The notes under the pieces: generated by a model
Databases searched by the model: none
What the model saw: the letters and a program-made list of their open reading frames with translations, nothing else
Told to the model about the DNA's origin: nothing
Shown here: positions 1-9,555 of the stretch, one piece after another
How the letters are laid out: the number at the start of each line of letters is the position of its first letter
Numbering within the stretch: the first letter of the stretch is position 1
Program-made: the position numbers and the translations under genes
NCBI GenBank assembly: GCA_965247565.1
Contig: CBDFHF010000003.1
Span: 1,860,001 to 1,924,000 of the forward strand
Origin: CBDFHF01 sp965247565
GTDB taxonomy: Bacteria > Pseudomonadota > Gammaproteobacteria > Methylococcales > Methylomonadaceae
DNA length: 64,000 nucleotides
Direction: 5' to 3'

Positions 1-3000
1 TTGTCTACCTTATCTCCCTCATCTAATTTAGCTTTTTGATTTATCCAAGTACTTTTGAATTCGGCAAAAATACCTGACGGATTAAAATAACGAACACTCA
101 AAGGTAGATAGGACGTTTGGACGGACCCTGTATCGGGACGATAGTTCTCAAAACGATATTCTGTATTGATTACCCAGTTTCGATGCAAAACCCAATTTAA
201 GTAAAGCCTATAAAGCTCTTCTCTTTTTTTGTCGAAACCACCGAAGAGAGGGGTTTTTAAATCACGTTTGAATGCTTCAATCCCAAAATATATATTTTTA
301 TGAAAATGGGCATCTGCACCGACACCATATTGCCAAGAAACAGTACCGTTGACATCATCAAAAAATTGATTGAATCCGGCAATTTGTGTGGGTTGCAAAA
401 TCTGATTGACAACAATAGGTGGCTTTACTGTTTTAAATCCGGCGGCTCTTAAACTGACAAAGTCATTAACTTGCCAAATTAACCCTAGCTTAGGATTTAA
501 CTCGCTGAGATATGTTTCATTTCCCGATTCATTGTCGTTATAGTTGTCGTAGGTTAGACCGGTCGTCAAAGTCAACTGATCAAATAATTTTGCATTCGAA
601 TATACATAGCCTGCGTATTGTGTTGGCGAAGATTGAGATATCCCACAACCATGACAATTTGGTTTAGAAGAAGACGTTGTTTTTTTTGATACATCGGTAC
701 TGTATATAGCGCCACCGACCTGAGCATTAAAGTGTTCACCATGATATAGGTACTGGGCTTCCAGGTTATATCCCTTATTATCGCCATCGGTTGTCATAGT
801 TTTTGACGGCAATACAAGTTCCTGCCGATTTGTATATATAAACGATAACAGCAAATTGGAGTGAAGCGCAGGGGAATACTTAAGTCCCAATCGATAACTA
901 TCCTGACCTAATTTTCGTCGATAATTTTCATTATTGTTATCGTACTTACCTTGAAATGTCAGATCGCCGTGGTCGGTCTCGCGATGTCGATATTCGCCCT
1001 GGATGTTAACAGCCGGAGAAATTTCATATTGAGCAAATGCGTTATAAATATTGTGTTTCAAATCATTATTTTTTCGGAATCCATCAGTTTGATAATGTAA
1101 CTGCCCTAAACTGAATGAAAACTTGTTAAGAATTCCAGATAATGCCGTTTCGTCGCCTAAGGTAGTATTTGAGCCAGCAATGCCAGTTGTCGTAAAGCGT
1201 ATGCCGTTACGCTGGAATAAACGGGTATATTCGTTGAATGAGGTGTCATTTGGTCCAATACCTTTGATGATATTTAAATCGGTATAAGCCAAACTGGGTT
1301 GTAAGGGGTTGTAATTAAGTGGTTGTAATAATTGTGATTGTAAATGTTCACTGCTGCGGGCGATCTCTGCACGCGGCTTGCTGGCATAACTATCGGACAA
1401 CAAACGATGTGCGGAGTAATTGCTGAGGTCAATTGCCAAAGACTTCATCGCTTGCCGGTTGGCTACATCGTCAAAGCCAAGGCCGTTGAAAATTCTTCCT
1501 AAGCCCGCTTGTCTCCCAGCATCGTCTTTATCAAGCAGTAATTTTGATCGATATACCCCACGATTATCATTCAACTCAATCGCCTTCTGCATATCATGTA
1601 AAGCCTCGACTGGCCTGTTGGTGGTTTGCTTTAAGATAGCATCATAAAACCAAGGTGTTGGGTCTTTGGGATCCATTTCTTTGGCCAGCTTAAATTCGGT
1701 ACCGGCGTAATCTTTGTTGCGCAGTTCGTAATAGGCTTTGCCCAGGTAACTGCGGGTAATCGCATTGTTGGGGGCGAGGTTGACCGCGGTTTCCAGCTCG
1801 GCTTTGCCGGCTTCTACGTCGCCTGTTCGGATTTTGGCAAGTCCCAAGCCCAGTCGTGCCAAAGGATCGGCAGAGTCTAATAGAAGTGCTTGGTTAAAAG
1901 CTTGTTTAGCGGCGCTGATGTCGGTTTCTGCCAAGTCAGCAAAGCCCAGGACGGTTTGAGTTCTGGCAATTTTTGGGTTTAAGTTTTGGGCGGTTTTTGC
2001 TGATGTTAAGGCAGCGTTGTGGTCGCCTTGGGACAGTTGTAATTCGGCTAATCTGGCCCAAGCTAACGCATTATTAGAATTTAATCGGGTTGCTTCTAGT
2101 GTGGCTTTTAAGGCGTCATCGATATTAAATAAGGCTTGGTAAGCGTACGATTGGGCGATTTTGGCAACGGCCGATTGCGGGTTGGCTTTAACAGCTTTGT
2201 TGGCCAGTTCCAATGCCTGTTGCTGATGATTTTTTGCTACGGCGATAATAGCTTGTAAAGCAAAGGCCTCACTATTGTTGGGTTCTTTGGCTTGAATTTG
2301 CTGGATGATCGGTATGGCTTCATCAACCCTGCCGGCAGAGAGGAGCAGGGCAGCCAGGGTGACGTAATAGCTATGTTGCTGAGTAGTTGGTGTGTCTTTC
2401 AACAAGGACAAAGCTTTATTAATGTCGCCCTGTTGGTAGGCGCTTAAGGCGGCATCGAGATGGTTGTCGGCATTCTTAGTGTCGTCAATAATGGGTGGGT
2501 AGTATAAAGCCCATTGCACGGCGTCGGTGGGTGTAATGGTCAGGGCTTGCAATCGCGGTGCTTGATTGCCAGTGGCTATACCGGTAAAGCCTTTGCTGAT
2601 TTGAATTTTACCGGCTTGATTTTGTGCAGCAACCTGGCCGTCTAAGACAGTAATTTGAGTTTGTTGTGAGTCTACGCTCACCAAAAACTCAGTGCCTTCG
2701 TGTACGGCATTGATAAACGGCGTTTCTATCTGCAGTTTTTGAGGTTGGTGGCTGCGGAAAAATGTAATGCCTTCTAGAAGCTTCAAAAACTGCCCATCGG
2801 ACTTGGGTGCAGCAAAACTGACTGTCGAATTTTGGTCCAGCGTAACCAGGGATTGATTGTCTAATGTTAAGGTGACCCGACTCCATTTTAAAGTGCGGAT
2901 TTTATCGCCGGGACAGAGTGTGTCATTTGGTTTTACAGCTTGCCAGTCGTTATGATCCAGTTGCTGGCGATGAACTTTGCCTTGGATTGATTCAACTTTG

Positions 3001-3083
3001 GCTAACCATTGCGCGCAGTCAGCGGCCTTTACAGGGTTGGGTATTGCCAACACAATCGCTAACAAAAATGGCTTAATGTTCAT
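1..3083 (-). CDS. FecR-domain / TPR / outer-membrane beta-barrel protein (partial, C-terminus off the left edge)
   Basis: About 1027 residues are visible without a stop and the frame still runs at base 1. A signal peptide (MNIKPFLLAIVLAIPNPVKA) is followed by a FecR-like domain (roughly residues 30-165), then a long TPR array (roughly 190-560; repeats such as NSEAFALQAIIAVAKN and NALAWARLAELQLSQGD), then a long stretch of alternating aromatic/polar strands typical of an outer-membrane barrel (from about 610 on; e.g. QVNDFVSLRAAGFKTVKPP resembles TonB-receptor strands). No plug domain was recognised. A second in-frame ATG lies 6 bases upstream (3089). The gene follows the CHASE2 cyclase on the same strand after a 126-base gap, so the pair may be one operon. 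Function unknown; a surface sensor or transport platform is an inference. Confidence 0.8.
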   Translation of the reverse strand, partial: MNIKPFLLAIVLAIPNPVKAADCAQWLAKVESIQGKVHRQQLDHNDWQAVKPNDTLCPGDKIRTLKWSRVTLTLDNQSLVTLDQNSTVSFAAPKSDGQFLKLLEGITFFRSHQPQKLQIETPFINAVHEGTEFLVSVDSQQTQITVLDGQVAAQNQAGKIQISKGFTGIATGNQAPRLQALTITPTDAVQWALYYPPIIDDTKNADNHLDAALSAYQQGDINKALSLLKDTPTTQQHSYYVTLAALLLSAGRVDEAIPIIQQIQAKEPNNSEAFALQAIIAVAKNHQQQALELANKAVKANPQSAVAKIAQSYAYQALFNIDDALKATLEATRLNSNNALAWARLAELQLSQGDHNAALTSAKTAQNLNPKIARTQTVLGFADLAETDISAAKQAFNQALLLDSADPLARLGLGLAKIRTGDVEAGKAELETAVNLAPNNAITRSYLGKAYYELRNKDYAGTEFKLAKEMDPKDPTPWFYDAILKQTTNRPVEALHDMQKAIELNDNRGVYRSKLLLDKDDAGRQAGLGRIFNGLGFDDVANRQAMKSLAIDLSNYSAHRLLSDSYASKPRAEIARSSEHLQSQLLQPLNYNPLQPSLAYTDLNIIKGIGPNDTSFNEYTRLFQRNGIRFTTTGIAGSNTTLGDETALSGILNKFSFSLGQLHYQTDGFRKNNDLKHNIYNAFAQYEISPAVNIQGEYRHRETDHGDLTFQGKYDNNNENYRRKLGQDSYRLGLKYSPALHSNLLLSFIYTNRQELVLPSKTMTTDGDNKGYNLEAQYLYHGEHFNAQVGGAIYSTDVSKKTTSSSKPNCHGCGISQSSPTQYAGYVYSNAKLFDQLTLTTGLTYDNYNDNESGNETYLSELNPKLGLIWQVNDFVSLRAAGFKTVKPPIVVNQILQPTQIAGFNQFFDDVNGTVSWQYGVGADAHFHKNIYFGIEAFKRDLKTPLFGGFDKKREELYRLYLNWVLHRNWVINTEYRFENYRPDTGSVQTSYLPLSVRYFNPSGIFAEFKSTWINQKAKLDEGDKVD

Positions 3084-3209
3084 GCACATAGTATTTAAAG
3101 CCCCGGCACATCCCGACTGGAAAGAGCGCTTGCAAAAGACCGCACTCAATCGCGCTGCTATTTAAATTATCCTGTGACGCATTGAAGCACTTAAAATCTG
3201 GATATGCAA

Positions 3210-5402
3210 CTAAGCGGTAATATTACCAATCTCAATAATTACAGGTTGCTCCAGATTATGTACCTGTGTTAAGTCACTAGCTAAATATTGTAGATAAAAC
3301 CGGGTGGGTCCATCTTGGGGGTAATCTTTTTGAATAGCTTGAAACGCTTGTTTCGCCATCACCCATTGCTGGTTTCTAAATAACATTAGCGCTTGGTTAA
3401 AGGCGACAATTAAGGGTTGCCAGTCTTGGTTATGATCGAGTAATTCAAAAATTGTCAGCGGTTGGGTTTTTCCTTTGAGTATGAAGACCCCGATTTCTCG
3501 GCTGATAAAATCAGATAATCCTTGAATAACGGCGGAGGAAACTAGAATTTGAGTTCCGAGTATTTTATTCAAGCCTTCAATACGGGTTGCCGTGTTGATA
3601 CAGTCGCCGATAGCGCGATATTCGTAATGATCAATAGCTCCCACATTGCCCAGACGCATTTCACCATAATGCAAACCTAATCGGGTCGGGAGTTGGTAAA
3701 GCCCTGAGCGGTTGAATTCGTTTATAGCCGAACGGATGGCTAATGCAGCAAGGCAGGCATTAATCCGAACTTGTCTGCTGAGGAAAGGTTTGGCCCACAA
3801 TGCAAGCATGGCATCGCCGATCACATCAGAAATAATGCCTTGATGTTTTTTCACCTTGGGAAACATCGCCGCGTAATAGTTGTTCATTAGCACGTTAAGA
3901 TCGGAAGGGCTCATGGTTTCCGACAAGGTTGTATATTGGCCTGCATCCGTAGCCATGCACACACCGTACATGAGCGTGCCGTATTGGTGCATGGCATCGG
4001 GGTTTTGAGTGTTTTTTTCAAAAACGCCTTCGGGTAAATACCGCTCTGATACTTTTTTGATTTTGAAAATATGCGTGAGGGTTTCCCAGCCAATAACGCT
4101 AAGTGTTTGCAATGTCGGGATAACCCAAGGTAACCAAGCGTTGGCACTGACAAATCGGTAATAGGTAAACATCCCGTACGCTACGCCCAAGGCAATGGCT
4201 AAGACAAGAGCATTTTTATAAGATGAAAATCGGAAAACAGCGGATAGTAAAAGACTCCAAATGACGATCAGTAATACTTGTGCGTTCAGTGAAAGCGGTT
4301 TTAACCAGCTGTTTTCAATTAAGTTGGCGGTTGCAGTGGCTGCAATTTCAACGGCGCTAACGCTTTGTTGTCCGGAAAAACTGGTGTAAAAACCCTGGTT
4401 TTTTTCGGGCTCTATGTCTTCAGAATAGCCTACCAGCACCACTTTATTGCGGAATAAATGCGGATGTAATATATCCATCACTAAGGCTTGGTAAAAAGGA
4501 ATGGTTGTAACCGTGCCTGGTTTACCGTAATGATTGAGGTAAAGGCTATCGTTACTCACTAAAAAAGACAGCCAAGCGTTTATAAGGCGGTTTTTTGGGG
4601 TTCCGTAGTGGGTTGTTTTTAATAAATCTACAATTTTTTTGCTTAAGGAAGGATCATTGCTAAAAGTAGTTTGAATTTGTTGGAAAATTTCAAGGGCATT
4701 GAATTCACCCGTGTTGTGCGGAAAATTTTTAGGTAGTTCTGCATAAAAGTGTGGATTGATTTGCTCCAGTAAGTGCAGGATTTCCGGGTAAACCTCTTTA
4801 AAGACGTAGTGCTGAAAAGTAGTAGCCGGAAAGGTGGGAATATCACCCGCACTTTGTCTGTAGGTCCAAAATTGCTTAACGGGGTCGGCGTTTTTTCGAA
4901 GTGGAAAGGGTGCAGCGGCCAGTGCCGCCTCATCTAGTACAGCAATTGGGTCAATAATACGTTCATAGTTGTCTGTATGGTTTTGGTCAAGCGAAGGTAA
5001 CTGTTTGATGTAACTGCTAAGAATAATGTTTTCATGCCCATTCATTGCTTTGGCTAGCAATTCGTCATCTTCTTTGTTTCTGGCTTCGCCAAAATAAATA
5101 TTAAAAGCAATAACAGCGGGATTTTGTTGGTTGATTTTGTCAATCAAGCGCGCATAGAAAGAGCGCGGCCAGTTTTCTGGGTTCTCTGGCAAACGCAGAA
5201 TTTCTGCGGAAGCTCTGTCTATACTGATGATGACAACATTTTCCGGTGCTGATAATTCACCTCTCAGCCTGAAAAGACAACTCAGTCCCAAGCCTTCTTC
5301 GAGATAAAGTCTGCTGGCGTCAGTTAAGCAAAGTAGAGCGCCGATCGCGCCGATTAACAAAGCAGACAAACAACATTTCAGGTTTTTTACGCAATTAGTC
5401 AT
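3210..5402 (-). CDS. CHASE2-domain adenylate/guanylate cyclase
   Basis: 730 residues. An N-terminal membrane segment (about 10-28) leads into an extracytoplasmic CHASE2 sensor domain (about 30-360; motifs VVIISIDRASAEIL and NKVVLVGYSED). Three membrane helices follow (about 370-440), then a class III nucleotide cyclase domain (about 475-650). The two metal-binding aspartates appear in MATDAGQYT and in ISDVIGDAMLALW, and the C-terminal catalytic segment YRAIGDCINTATRIEGLN is intact, so the enzyme should be active; ATP is the more likely substrate but specificity cannot be read here. The tail (about 660-730) looks like a short helical/TPR segment. It lies upstream of the FecR/TPR/barrel gene on the same strand, suggesting a shared envelope-signalling role. 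Confidence 0.9.
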   Translation of the reverse strand: MTNCVKNLKCCLSALLIGAIGALLCLTDASRLYLEEGLGLSCLFRLRGELSAPENVVIISIDRASAEILRLPENPENWPRSFYARLIDKINQQNPAVIAFNIYFGEARNKEDDELLAKAMNGHENIILSSYIKQLPSLDQNHTDNYERIIDPIAVLDEAALAAAPFPLRKNADPVKQFWTYRQSAGDIPTFPATTFQHYVFKEVYPEILHLLEQINPHFYAELPKNFPHNTGEFNALEIFQQIQTTFSNDPSLSKKIVDLLKTTHYGTPKNRLINAWLSFLVSNDSLYLNHYGKPGTVTTIPFYQALVMDILHPHLFRNKVVLVGYSEDIEPEKNQGFYTSFSGQQSVSAVEIAATATANLIENSWLKPLSLNAQVLLIVIWSLLLSAVFRFSSYKNALVLAIALGVAYGMFTYYRFVSANAWLPWVIPTLQTLSVIGWETLTHIFKIKKVSERYLPEGVFEKNTQNPDAMHQYGTLMYGVCMATDAGQYTTLSETMSPSDLNVLMNNYYAAMFPKVKKHQGIISDVIGDAMLALWAKPFLSRQVRINACLAALAIRSAINEFNRSGLYQLPTRLGLHYGEMRLGNVGAIDHYEYRAIGDCINTATRIEGLNKILGTQILVSSAVIQGLSDFISREIGVFILKGKTQPLTIFELLDHNQDWQPLIVAFNQALMLFRNQQWVMAKQAFQAIQKDYPQDGPTRFYLQYLASDLTQVHNLEQPVIIEIGNITA

Positions 5403-5542
5403 CGCATAGCGAATGCCTCGTGGGCGATTTTTGTTTTTATTATTAGGGATTCATTGTTGCTTAATTCAACGATGGTAGGAGGATTGTAACGGGGAAAGTA
5501 GTTAATTTAAAAGTCATTTAAGCAATTGGTAAAAAACCAATA

Positions 5543-6664
5543 CTAACCAAATTTATCGGGTAACCAACCTCGGGCAACACAGTCACGAAAGCACCAAGCC
5601 GGTGTGGTTTCGGTTTTGTAACTCCAGAAAAACCAGCCCAGATATTTTTCAAAAGTCGCCAGTTGCGCGGCGGCGTAACCGCGGTAAGCGACATCCATCT
5701 GGAAGTCATCCATATTTTCTAGAGCGTGGTTAAATGGACCATTAGCCCATAGTGACACTACTTTTAAATCCAGTCCCAAGCTCCATTCTCCAACATAAGT
5801 CCATTGCTGGGCTTCCGTGATAATGGCATCGGCTTCGTCCTTCCAGTCGACTACCGTTTTGCGCAGATGTCCGTAAATATCCGTATCAATATCATGGCGC
5901 TCAAAACATTGATATCGGTGAATATCCAACACTACATTGCGGTATTCCGGTTCTTTTAAAAAATTGCCATATTCCCGAAATGACCGAAAGCCATCGTGAA
6001 AAATAACTGCCACCTGTTCCGGATCGCAAGCTTGGCGAATGCGCTGATAACCGTCGCTGGTGTATTGTTTTAACAGTTGGGTGTCAATGTCCCATCTCGG
6101 TTCATTCAGGACTTCAATGCCATGTAGGGCAGGGCGGTTGTTATAGCGTTCAGCCAGACGTTGCAAAATACTGAGAGAATGCTCGATATAGTCGGGTTTA
6201 GTGTGCCACTCGCACACATCTTTAATGCCACCGTTGTCAAAACCATTTTGACAGCCCGGTGCAGCATGCAAATCCAAAACAATCAGCAGTCCATGTTGTT
6301 CAGCCCAGTCAAAGGCTCGGTCCAATATCTCAATACCACCGGTTACAAACGGGTAACGAGTTTCACCGTATCTGCTATGGTAGGGATAGTCTGGGCCAAA
6401 CAGCCAATGCCCTACTGGGATGCGCACTGCGTTTATACCGATCTCGGCCAACCAGATAAAATCATCTTGGGTAATAAAGGTATTCCAATGGTGTTTTAAA
6501 TGTGTTTCGGCTTGTGCGCCTAATTCAACACAATAACTGGTTTCATCAACTGCATTGAGTCCTGAAAACAAGCTGGGTGTCATCCATTTTTCCAATACCA
6601 GCCAGCCGCCGAGATTAACGCCGCGCAGTTTTTTACCGAATTTGTTTGCAAATAATGATTGCAT
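5543..6664 (-). CDS. Glycoside hydrolase family 5 (exo-beta-1,3-glucanase type)
   Basis: 373 residues matching GH5 glucan 1,3-beta-glucosidase-like proteins throughout: N-terminal RGVNLGGWLVLEKWMTPSLF, INAVRIPVGHW, LDLHAAPGCQNGFDNGG, the acid/base glutamate in EVLNEPRW (about residue 190) and the nucleophile glutamate in YVGEWSLGL (about residue 295). No signal peptide is visible, so a cytoplasmic role on internal or imported glucan oligomers is likely. The start is supported by AAGGAG about 7 bases upstream on the minus strand. It may be monocistronic, with about 140 bases to the cyclase gene downstream and about 90 bases from the ABC gene upstream. Substrate is inferred from family only. 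Confidence 0.88.
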   Translation of the reverse strand: MQSLFANKFGKKLRGVNLGGWLVLEKWMTPSLFSGLNAVDETSYCVELGAQAETHLKHHWNTFITQDDFIWLAEIGINAVRIPVGHWLFGPDYPYHSRYGETRYPFVTGGIEILDRAFDWAEQHGLLIVLDLHAAPGCQNGFDNGGIKDVCEWHTKPDYIEHSLSILQRLAERYNNRPALHGIEVLNEPRWDIDTQLLKQYTSDGYQRIRQACDPEQVAVIFHDGFRSFREYGNFLKEPEYRNVVLDIHRYQCFERHDIDTDIYGHLRKTVVDWKDEADAIITEAQQWTYVGEWSLGLDLKVVSLWANGPFNHALENMDDFQMDVAYRGYAAAQLATFEKYLGWFFWSYKTETTPAWCFRDCVARGWLPDKFG

Positions 6665-6751
6665 GGGTTGCTCCTTGTTGAAATAGCGATAGATGCTTGA
6701 CTTATAGCGATCGAGTAGAAGGTATCAGCATCTTTGAACTGTCGAATTTGG

Positions 6752-8449
6752 TTACAGCTTTATCTGACGATGATGCAGTTCCGCACAATGGCCTTGTAAT
6801 GTGCAGTGATTGGTGACAGTTAACACGGTTGCATCAGGTAATTGCTCGCAGACCAAACGTAGCATCATTGCTTCACTTTCCGGGTCGAGCGAATCAAACG
6901 CTTCCTGCAATAAAATCCACTTGGGTTTATAGATGAGTAATCTTGCCAGGCCTAAGCGCTGTTGCTCTTCACGAGATAGAGACTGGTCCCAGGTATCAAC
7001 TTTTTCGAGTTGTTTATACAGATCAGGTAAACCCGCCAAGTCTAGCGCTTTTTTTAAAGAGTCATTGCTAAAAAGATTGGCGTCTTTGGGGTAACAAATA
7101 GCATCGCGTAAATTACCATCTGGCAAATAAGGATGCGGCGGCATAAAGAACATGGGATCACCGTCAGGTAATTCAACTTTCCCCGTCCCCCAAGGCCAAA
7201 GTCCTGCAATGACTTTGAACAATTTAGCCCCGGTGCTGGCGTCGGCGGAAATCAGAATTCGTTCACCCAACTTGATTTCCGCATTAATAGCGGAAACTAA
7301 ATGCTCACCGGTAGATGTTTCAATAGAAAGATCGTGAAAGCATAAAATAGAATGATCCGCCTTTTCTAGAACAATGCGGTGCGGATCCTGTTGGTTGCTT
7401 TGTTGTTCTAATGCGTCAAGGGTATTGACTAGGCTTAGTACCCGTTCGACCGAAGCGCGCCAGTTGGCGACGCCAGCCATGTTGTCAACCGGCCAAGACA
7501 AAGCAGAGGCCATTTGCTGAAAAGCTTGGGCGGACTGCATTAATGCCCCGAGAGTAATGTTGCCTAAAATAAAGCGCGGTGCAGAGATAAGGATAGGAAA
7601 AGCCATCGACAATATCGAGTAACCGGATGTGAATAAGGTGATCTGCGCCCAGGCGCTGGTTTGTTGCTGATAGGCCAGCACAATGTCTTGAAAAAGCTTT
7701 TTAAAGCGCTGTTGTTCATTGGCTTCGCCATAAATCAACGCAATTGCTTGTGAGTTTTCGCGGGCTTTGATTAAGCCATAGCGAAAGTTAGCCTCCATGC
7801 TTTGCCGGTAATTGGTAGCCTTGGTCAATGGTTGTCCTATCCACCAGCCTAAAGTTGATGCGCCGATAGCATAAATTATGGCAATCCATACCAAATGACC
7901 GTAAATGGTCAAGCCAATAAAGGGAATCGTCACTGTTCCCGACAGATTCCAAAGAATGGTGGTGAAGCTAACTAGCAGCAACAAACTATAGAATAGAGAA
8001 TGACCGAGTCCAATGGCTTCTTCGGTGGCAATTCGGATATCTTCCGCAATGCGGCTATCGGGATTGTCATGGTCACCTTGCATGTGGGTAATCTGATAAT
8101 GATGACCCTTGTCCATCCATTGCTGGGTTATTCGTTCGGTCAGCCAGCGGCGCCAGCCAATTAATAGTTGCCGTTTAACAAGCAAGTGACCTGTGGTGAT
8201 GGCCATGCTTCCTACAAAAATCAGAACAAGTAGGCCTATCTGCCTAAAAAAGCCGGGCATCGAATGCTGTTCCAGCGCATTAAAGAGGTCAGCGCTCCAT
8301 TGATTAACGAGCACAGCCATACCAATTTGCATTATGGTTAGCACAATAAAAGCCAGTGATTGCGCACGAATCACCGTTTTATTTTCCGAGTGCCAAAAAG
8401 GTGCGGCTAATTTGACGAAAGGCATGAAGAAGTCGCTTGAAGGCTGCAC
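6752..8449 (-). CDS. SbmA/YddA-like ABC transporter (fused membrane-ATPase) with degenerate ATPase motifs
   Basis: 565 residues from the GTG at 8449, preferred because GGAG lies 8 bases upstream; an in-frame TTG at 8497 would add 16 residues. The N-terminal half is an SbmA/BacA-type membrane domain (helices around WSADLFNALEQ and WRRWLTERITQQWM; the latter matches the family motif WRxWLT). The C-terminal half aligns with ABC ATPase domains, but key motifs are altered: Walker A reads ISADASTGAKLFK (no GK[ST]), the Q-loop reads MPPHPYLP (Gln lost), the signature reads LSREEQQRL (Gly lost) and Walker B reads WILLQEAFDSLD (Asp to Gln, catalytic Glu kept). The H-loop His (TNHCTL) remains. The family moves peptides, bleomycin-like compounds or cobalamin; substrate and energy source here are unknown. 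Confidence 0.85.
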   Translation of the reverse strand: MQPSSDFFMPFVKLAAPFWHSENKTVIRAQSLAFIVLTIMQIGMAVLVNQWSADLFNALEQHSMPGFFRQIGLLVLIFVGSMAITTGHLLVKRQLLIGWRRWLTERITQQWMDKGHHYQITHMQGDHDNPDSRIAEDIRIATEEAIGLGHSLFYSLLLLVSFTTILWNLSGTVTIPFIGLTIYGHLVWIAIIYAIGASTLGWWIGQPLTKATNYRQSMEANFRYGLIKARENSQAIALIYGEANEQQRFKKLFQDIVLAYQQQTSAWAQITLFTSGYSILSMAFPILISAPRFILGNITLGALMQSAQAFQQMASALSWPVDNMAGVANWRASVERVLSLVNTLDALEQQSNQQDPHRIVLEKADHSILCFHDLSIETSTGEHLVSAINAEIKLGERILISADASTGAKLFKVIAGLWPWGTGKVELPDGDPMFFMPPHPYLPDGNLRDAICYPKDANLFSNDSLKKALDLAGLPDLYKQLEKVDTWDQSLSREEQQRLGLARLLIYKPKWILLQEAFDSLDPESEAMMLRLVCEQLPDATVLTVTNHCTLQGHCAELHHRQIKL

Positions 8450-8671
8450 GGTAATACTCCGTTCGGAATTTGGATGGCTGATTCTAGCAAAAATCAAGAT
8501 TTAAAGTCCGTTTGCTTATAGCGAGAGATTGACCCGAAAAATGGCAGCATAATCGATGATCACGAAAAGGAAAAATCGACTTATACCTATCGTAAATGCC
8601 GCTAAAAGCTTCTAAACCATGCTACTTTCAAGTTATGGGTGAAACACCCTACTTAAAAAATTGCCAACCCG

Positions 8672-9454
8672 CTAATGATCCGCATAAACGGTCTTGCAAT
8701 TTTTTTGCTCGTCGCAAGTGACTCTTTTTTTCCAAGAAGTGCTGATTTTTCTATACGTTTGATTGGGGGTATTAACTGTTGTGGGGCTTTCGTTCTGCAT
8801 GTTTTCAGTCAATTGTAAGTCTGGATCAATGACTCCCTCGGATGTTGTCAATGTTAAGGTTTTTCCGTCTTGGCTTAAATGAAAGTGCCTCAAGGTATTC
8901 ATACCAATTAGTACTTCATCTATGTGTTGGTTGATGCTGGCTTCAAGGTTTTTAATTTCAGTATTGCCTAATATCAAACTGTTTATTTGGGTCATATGGT
9001 CAAAGACCTGACCACCTGCAGTATTAACTGGAATAGTTCTACCAATCGGTAACCCGGCTGCCAGTGCAAGATTAGCCGGAATAGTGGTGTGTGATGCCCC
9101 TGTATCAATCATAAAAGGCATGCGAACATGATTGATCAGCGCCATACCTCTGTAATGGCCATTTCGATTTGCTCTGAGGACGATGCCACCTTCTTTTGAT
9201 GGCGCTATGACCGGATTTGGCGGAGCCACGCTTTTTTTTAATGGTTCAGGCGCAAGCGTTTTTCTGTTTTTTGAGGAATTCAACAGATAATCTGGTCCGC
9301 TTACAAGAAAGGCAAGTACAAGAACAGGATAAAAAAGATATTTAATGGAAGGAGTTTGGTTTCCGGATTTCAATGACAGAGGATTGTTTTGGATATTTTT
9401 CTGAGGCTTTTCTCTAATGTAATCCCGGTCTTGTAATCCCATTTTTGTTTCCAT
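8672..9454 (-). CDS. Membrane-anchored retropepsin-like aspartic protease (clan AA)
   Basis: 260 residues. A single membrane segment (about 40-60, YLFYPVLVLAFLVSG) precedes a one-lobe aspartic protease domain (about 95-205). The active-site triad region reads MPFMIDTGASHTTIPANLA, followed by the flap-side segment VNTAGGQVFDH and the second family signature EVLIGMNTLRHF. This matches the bacterial TIGR02281-type family, which acts as a dimer facing the periplasm; its natural substrates are mostly unknown. The C-terminal 50 residues are polar and contain two cysteines (TCDEQKNCKTVY). It is flanked by same-strand genes at distances of 100-220 bases, so operon membership is uncertain. Confidence 0.85.
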   Translation of the reverse strand: METKMGLQDRDYIREKPQKNIQNNPLSLKSGNQTPSIKYLFYPVLVLAFLVSGPDYLLNSSKNRKTLAPEPLKKSVAPPNPVIAPSKEGGIVLRANRNGHYRGMALINHVRMPFMIDTGASHTTIPANLALAAGLPIGRTIPVNTAGGQVFDHMTQINSLILGNTEIKNLEASINQHIDEVLIGMNTLRHFHLSQDGKTLTLTTSEGVIDPDLQLTENMQNESPTTVNTPNQTYRKISTSWKKRVTCDEQKNCKTVYADH

Positions 9455-9555
9455 TACCCTATTTAAAAAACGAAAAAGTGTAAATTGGAAGTATAGTCAA
9501 AAAAGAAATTATGCTGGGCATCTTGCGGGTAGCGAAGATGCCTTCCCTAAAAGAG

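Noticed and set aside
1420..1959. Plus-strand frames within the left-edge gene
   Set aside because: Shadows of the minus-strand TPR region; low-complexity translations without domain features.
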